Shown: positions 60,906 through 64,000 of the stretch, one piece after another
Position numbering within the stretch: the stretch's first letter is position 1
Layout of the letters: each line of letters starts with the position of its first letter
DNA from: Halodesulfovibrio sp.
Lineage (GTDB): Bacteria > Desulfobacterota > Desulfovibrionia > Desulfovibrionales > Desulfovibrionaceae
DNA length: 64,000 bases
Assembly (NCBI RefSeq): GCF_015482765.1
Contig: NZ_JADMLB010000043.1
Span: 1 to 64,000 of the forward strand
Direction of reading: 5' to 3'
The notes under the pieces: generated by a model
What the model was told of the DNA's origin: nothing
The model's input: only the letters and a program-made list of their open reading frames with translations
Database searches by the model: none
Position numbers and translations under genes: made by a program

Positions 60906-61598
60906 CTAGTGCTGAGCATTGAGTGCTTTTACAGGTTCCATACGGGCGGCAAGAATAGCCGGATACAACACGCCGATGATACTTAGAGCAAAGCCTGTGG
61001 CAGTTGCGAGAAGAAACGAAATGAAAACATCAAAAAGCGAAACAAGGATAAGCGCAGCAACACCAAAGTTGAACAGCCCGTTAATAAAGGCAAAAGCAAT
61101 ACCAGCAGCTGCACCTATTGCGGCTCCGATAACGCCGATGATTGCGGCTTCAATGAGAAAAAGTCGTAAAATTATGGAATCAAGCGCCCCGAGGCATTTG
61201 AAGATGCCGATGATACGAAATCGTTCTGTAACGGACATGAGTTGGGCGTTGATAATGCCTACAGTGCAGACAAGCAGGGAAAGAAGCACTATCCAGCGTT
61301 CCTTGGGGCCTGTTGTAACTGTGCCCAGAGCGGTATCTACATCAAATCCCATTTCTGAAAGGATGGAAGCGAATTCAGTTCCGCCGAACTGAACAAGCCC
61401 TGTGGCAATATTTAAATTGACCAGAATAAACGCAAGAAAGGCAACCGCAAGGATAAGGCTGCTCATTGTGATAAGCGAGCGGGTGAAACGATTACGCAGA
61501 TTTTGGACTGCAAAATCAAACGATTTACTCCAAGGAAAGCCGATTCGATGACGTTCATCATGGGTAAAAAAGCCAGTGCGTGATGTTTGTTCCGGCAT
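60906..61598 (-). CDS. FtsX-like ABC permease (short)
   Basis: A 230-residue permease with one N-terminal span (LITMSSLILAVAFLAFILVN) and the three-span FtsX core (WIVLLSLLVCTVGIINAQLM, then AAIIGVIGAAIGAAAGIAF, then ATATGFALSIIGVLYPAI), ending in AARMEPVKALNA, typical of MacB/LolC partners. Its periplasmic loop is very short. ATG at 61598 with AGGGA upstream is preferred to 61628. It is the first gene of the six-gene operon and may dimerise with the giant permease. Confidence 0.88.
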   Translation of the reverse strand: MPEQTSRTGFFTHDERHRIGFPWSKSFDFAVQNLRNRFTRSLITMSSLILAVAFLAFILVNLNIATGLVQFGGTEFASILSEMGFDVDTALGTVTTGPKERWIVLLSLLVCTVGIINAQLMSVTERFRIIGIFKCLGALDSIILRLFLIEAAIIGVIGAAIGAAAGIAFAFINGLFNFGVAALILVSLFDVFISFLLATATGFALSIIGVLYPAILAARMEPVKALNAQH

Positions 61599-61802
61599 AG
61601 TTTTGTCCCTGCGGTTGCGGCGTTGCACTGGTGCCTGTCATGTTTTGGACAAACACGTGATGGATTGATGACAAATCCTTTTCTGCATGCGTTATGAGAA
61701 AAAGTGTTTTCTACTGCCTGCTGGGCATGTCTTTGATGGTAACCGTCAACGCTCTTCATCGAAGGTGTTTAAGCGGAAGGAATACCTTTGTTGAGACATG
61801 CG

Positions 61803-61838
61803 ACTCATGATTCTCTATCTATGAGTAAAATCATGAGT
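61803..61838. repeat. Inverted repeat upstream of the ABC/OPT-like operon
   Basis: ACTCATGAT (61803-61811) and ATCATGAGT (61830-61838) form a nine-base inverted repeat with an 18-base spacer that itself contains ATGAGT. It lies just past the deacetylase stop codon and about 200 bases before the operon start. No T-run follows, so it may be an operator rather than a terminator. Confidence 0.35.
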
Positions 61839-61846
61839 AATCGTCA

Positions 61847-62650
61847 TCATAGCATATAGGGATATAAGGGAACAGGTTGAACGGGGTAGCTTTGCAAGAT
61901 TATCAGTAGTCGTTGCAAAAATAGTTCAGCTGCCGGATTCATTCTTTCATGGTGGAGCATCACGCCGCACCTGCCGGAAGCTATGCCTGCGCGCAGTTCT
62001 TCTAATAATGCATTCCATCCGCTCTCAGCCGTCAGCTCTGAACGCGTATGCAAATCAACATTAACAGGTATATCCGGCAGTATGTTTTGTTTTGGTGCGG
62101 ATTCAGAACGAGATATTGCTTTAAATCCTAATTCTTTTACGGCTGTTATGCTGTCTTCTCCCATTCTATTCCAAGGGGGAGTGAAGACAGGCTGCAAGGT
62201 ATCGCCCAGCAGTGAGGTTAATGTAGCAGTGCCTTGTTGTAGCTCTTCAACACATTCTTCAGTGGGACGGTTGCTCCCAAATTCACATTTTTTTCCTTGA
62301 AGCGTATGGCTGATATGAGACCATCCATGTTGATGCCAACACCACAGGTCATTAGAATTCGGGGCAACAGAAAGAAGTTTTTCTATGCGGGAAGGAGTAC
62401 TCCATGCCGGAACGGCAGCTAATGCAAGCGGAGTATTGTGTTCAGCAAATATTTTCAGCATAGCCGTGCATTGTGAAGAAGGGATGGCAATGTCGTCGGC
62501 TCGAAAGAAGATTTTTGGAACAGCACTGGCTTGCTGAGGGGATGTGTGAAAATCTTCTATCCCGCGCTGAATGCTTTGTTCGAGTCTTGCATGGATGTTG
62601 GAAGGGACGGCGTGCCACAGGGCTGAAATATATGGTCGTTGTTTTGCCAT
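61847..62650 (-). CDS. Polysaccharide deacetylase-like protein
   Basis: A 267-residue protein with a NodB-like barrel. FFRADDIAIPS carries the catalytic/metal aspartates, WCWHQHGWSH the histidine pair, and FTPPWNRMGEDSI the conserved proline-tryptophan loop; MLHHERM is the terminal histidine motif. It would remove acetyl or similar groups from a sugar polymer or glycolipid. No signal peptide is seen, so it acts in the cytoplasm. It follows the glycosyltransferase gene after about 70 bases. Confidence 0.8.
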   Translation of the reverse strand: MAKQRPYISALWHAVPSNIHARLEQSIQRGIEDFHTSPQQASAVPKIFFRADDIAIPSSQCTAMLKIFAEHNTPLALAAVPAWSTPSRIEKLLSVAPNSNDLWCWHQHGWSHISHTLQGKKCEFGSNRPTEECVEELQQGTATLTSLLGDTLQPVFTPPWNRMGEDSITAVKELGFKAISRSESAPKQNILPDIPVNVDLHTRSELTAESGWNALLEELRAGIASGRCGVMLHHERMNPAAELFLQRLLIILQSYPVQPVPLYPYML

Positions 62651-62721
62651 TGAGTACCTGCCTTTGTTGTACCTGCCGAATCATTGTAATCGGAAGTTGT
62701 CATATCTTTGTGCTTACAATG

Positions 62722-63903
62722 TCAGAGTAATTTCTCCATTATTTTAACAGATTGTACTGCACCGTTTAAATCTACGGTGTTGTTTGGGGAAGGTGTCTGA
62801 TTCAAATGGCGGGAAAGAATATGCTGTAATGCGTCCGGCGTAATATCGTTCTGTTCTATAACCTTAAGCGCACCCAGCTGCTCCAGACTTGTAGAGCGCA
62901 TTCGTTGTTCTCTGTTTTGATCAAAAGGATAGACGAGTCCGAACGTGTTTACTGCCAGCAAGTTCATTGTGGTGTTGTAGCCGGCCATGCTGAATGAGAG
63001 GTCGGCAGCATTTAAGTAATCTATGAAGTTGGGTATGAAGTCGGTGACAGTAATGTGCGGATACGGTTCACAGAGTTTTCTAATTTTTTGTTGAAATCGT
63101 TGCTGCATAAAAGGGCCGGTTGAAATGAGCAAAGAGTGCGGTGTTGTTTCTTGAAGCAGGATTGAAGCAGAGGCCAGATGTTCCATAAGTTCTGGATGGA
63201 CAGATCCGCTGCCGATACTGCCAAGGATAAAAGGAGTGCCATCAGCTATAGATAATGAGTTCCGGACTGTTTGCGAATTGGTGATTCGGGGTTTGGGAGA
63301 AATATATCCTGTGTTGTAAATAGGAATAGATATTTCGTTGATGCGTGGAAAAGTTGCACCGAGTGTAATGACCGAAGGGTCGGTGTGCACAAGAATAGCA
63401 TCAAAGTATGTATTCAAGATTGAAAGAACCCGCTCTTCAAATTTGAGCTGATTAGCCTTTTCTACAAGAATATCCCGTACGCTGCATATCGTTTGCATTG
63501 TGGGAAAGGCATTATCCTTCACAAGTTCAAGTACCGGCATGAGTTCAAAACTGAACTGTTTTCGACCGAACGGAAAGAGCTCTACAAGAAAGATGTCAGG
63601 TTGAAGAGCAAGTAATGTTTCCGTTAATATTGTTGCGCGTTGTGCCTTGATACCTTCAAGTTCCTGCTCTGTAAGGGGATGTTTTTTCCCCTGCTCATCA
63701 GTGCGGATAAATGTGCCGAAATCTTCATCCATTGATAGAGAAGGAAGCTCAATGACTTGAACATGTTTTGGATATGAAACAGATACAGGAGTACCACCTG
63801 TGATGAGTGTGACCTCGTGTCCGGCGAGTGCATGGTCAATTTCGAGACTGCGGAAGAAGTGCCCCATGCCGAGCACATGCTGACAGTAATGAACAACACG
63901 CAT
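62722..63903 (-). CDS. Predicted glycosyltransferase (GT-B fold, MurG/COG4671-like)
   Basis: A 393-residue GT-B enzyme. The N-terminal YCQHVLGMGHFFRSLEI is the glycine- and histidine-containing donor/acceptor loop typical of COG4671 and MurG-like enzymes. The C-terminal half has PFILGSIGSGSVHPELME and DLSFSMAGYNTTMNLLAVNT, the nucleotide-sugar binding region. The ATG overlaps the stop of the preceding partial gene (TAATG). Donor and acceptor are unknown. Confidence 0.85.
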   Translation of the reverse strand: MRVVHYCQHVLGMGHFFRSLEIDHALAGHEVTLITGGTPVSVSYPKHVQVIELPSLSMDEDFGTFIRTDEQGKKHPLTEQELEGIKAQRATILTETLLALQPDIFLVELFPFGRKQFSFELMPVLELVKDNAFPTMQTICSVRDILVEKANQLKFEERVLSILNTYFDAILVHTDPSVITLGATFPRINEISIPIYNTGYISPKPRITNSQTVRNSLSIADGTPFILGSIGSGSVHPELMEHLASASILLQETTPHSLLISTGPFMQQRFQQKIRKLCEPYPHITVTDFIPNFIDYLNAADLSFSMAGYNTTMNLLAVNTFGLVYPFDQNREQRMRSTSLEQLGALKVIEQNDITPDALQHILSRHLNQTPSPNNTVDLNGAVQSVKIMEKLL

Positions 63904-64000
63904 TACAATACCTCATTAAGTTCGAGTACGGAGTAGTGGATTTCATCTGGTGTCGGGGTTTCCGCAATCAGGTGATGCAGGGCATGCTTACGGATAGTTT
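63903..64000 (-). CDS. C-terminal end of a gene cut by the window edge
   Basis: An open frame enters from the right edge and ends with TAA at 63903-63905. The last 32 residues (ending EIHYSVLELNEVL) are visible. The stop overlaps the glycosyltransferase ATG, so it belongs to the same operon. Too little is seen to name it; another glycan biosynthesis gene would be a reasonable guess from context. Confidence 0.65.
   Translation of the reverse strand, partial: TIRKHALHHLIAETPTPDEIHYSVLELNEVL

Noticed and set aside
1-64000. CRISPR arrays, rRNA genes, or prophage
   Set aside because: No regularly spaced repeats, rRNA sequence or phage structural genes were seen; the CII-like protein alone is not a prophage.

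Overview
The window looks like chromosome of a dissimilatory sulfate-reducing deltaproteobacterium of the Desulfovibrionaceae; the moderate GC, judged by eye, suggests a marine Halodesulfovibrio-like strain. Signs of this are a short-chain Desulfovibrio-type flavodoxin, a Tat-exported two-subunit formate dehydrogenase whose catalytic gene is interrupted by an in-frame TGA (selenocysteine), the futalosine menaquinone pathway, anaerobic cobalamin genes (cbiD, cbiET, cbiF), a C_GCAxxG_C_C protein, and many two-component and HD-GYP regulators. The species is inferred; no database was consulted.

Layout. 1-3.4 kb: a cut-off tRNA-Leu, a DUF1786 protein, phenylacetate-CoA ligase and a DUF456 membrane protein. 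3.4-4.6 kb: flavodoxin with a candidate Fur-controlled promoter and two tiny downstream ORFs. 4.6-9.8 kb: an RluA enzyme, then signalling genes (hybrid kinase, HD-GYP, CheY, a CII-like protein, a LuxR-type regulator). 9.8-14.8 kb: Tim44-like and DUF4198 exported proteins, then comF, an iron-sulfur flavoprotein and a previously uncalled small gene with an internal TGA, then a metallo-hydrolase and a nitroreductase. 15-18.3 kb: a degenerate-GGDEF/TPR protein and an EamA transporter. 18.5-22.7 kb: menaquinone genes mqnD and, divergently, mqnE-mqnC-mqnA. 22.9-27.1 kb: an AraC/GyrI regulator and cbiD-cbiET-cbiF. 27.3-28.9 kb: a MauE/DoxX, rhodanese and C_GCAxxG_C_C cassette. 29.4-35.6 kb: an ABC exporter with a very large ATPase insertion plus a cyclic-nucleotide-binding-fold protein, divergent from a SpoIIE/RsbW/STAS partner-switching operon. 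35.7-49.9 kb: the formate dehydrogenase region (fdhAB, mobB, a transposase-derived gene, and fdhE-fdhD-mobA-moaA), enclosing a lipoprotein sensor/histidine kinase/REC-STAS cascade and a SlyB-like lipoprotein. 50.3-64 kb: a tightly packed six-gene operon with two OPT-like polytopic proteins, a 1657-residue FtsX permease carrying a peptidase-like domain, its ATPase, a methyltransferase and a second FtsX permease, preceded by a deacetylase and a glycosyltransferase.

How it fits together. The formate dehydrogenase needs Mo/W-bis-MGD and selenocysteine, and cofactor and maturation genes (moaA, mobA, mobB, fdhD, fdhE) lie on either side of the structural genes. Three finds stand out: (1) a probable new 82-residue selenoprotein gene at 13304-13552 (minus), with a SECIS-like hairpin just after its TGA, directly upstream of an iron-sulfur flavoprotein; (2) an intact ISXO2-type transposase ORF at 40898-41773 in which all three catalytic acidic positions appear lost, beside fdhA and a tandem 23-bp repeat, so it may be an exapted regulator; (3) the 50.3-61.6 kb operon, an unusual combination of transport modules of unknown substrate.
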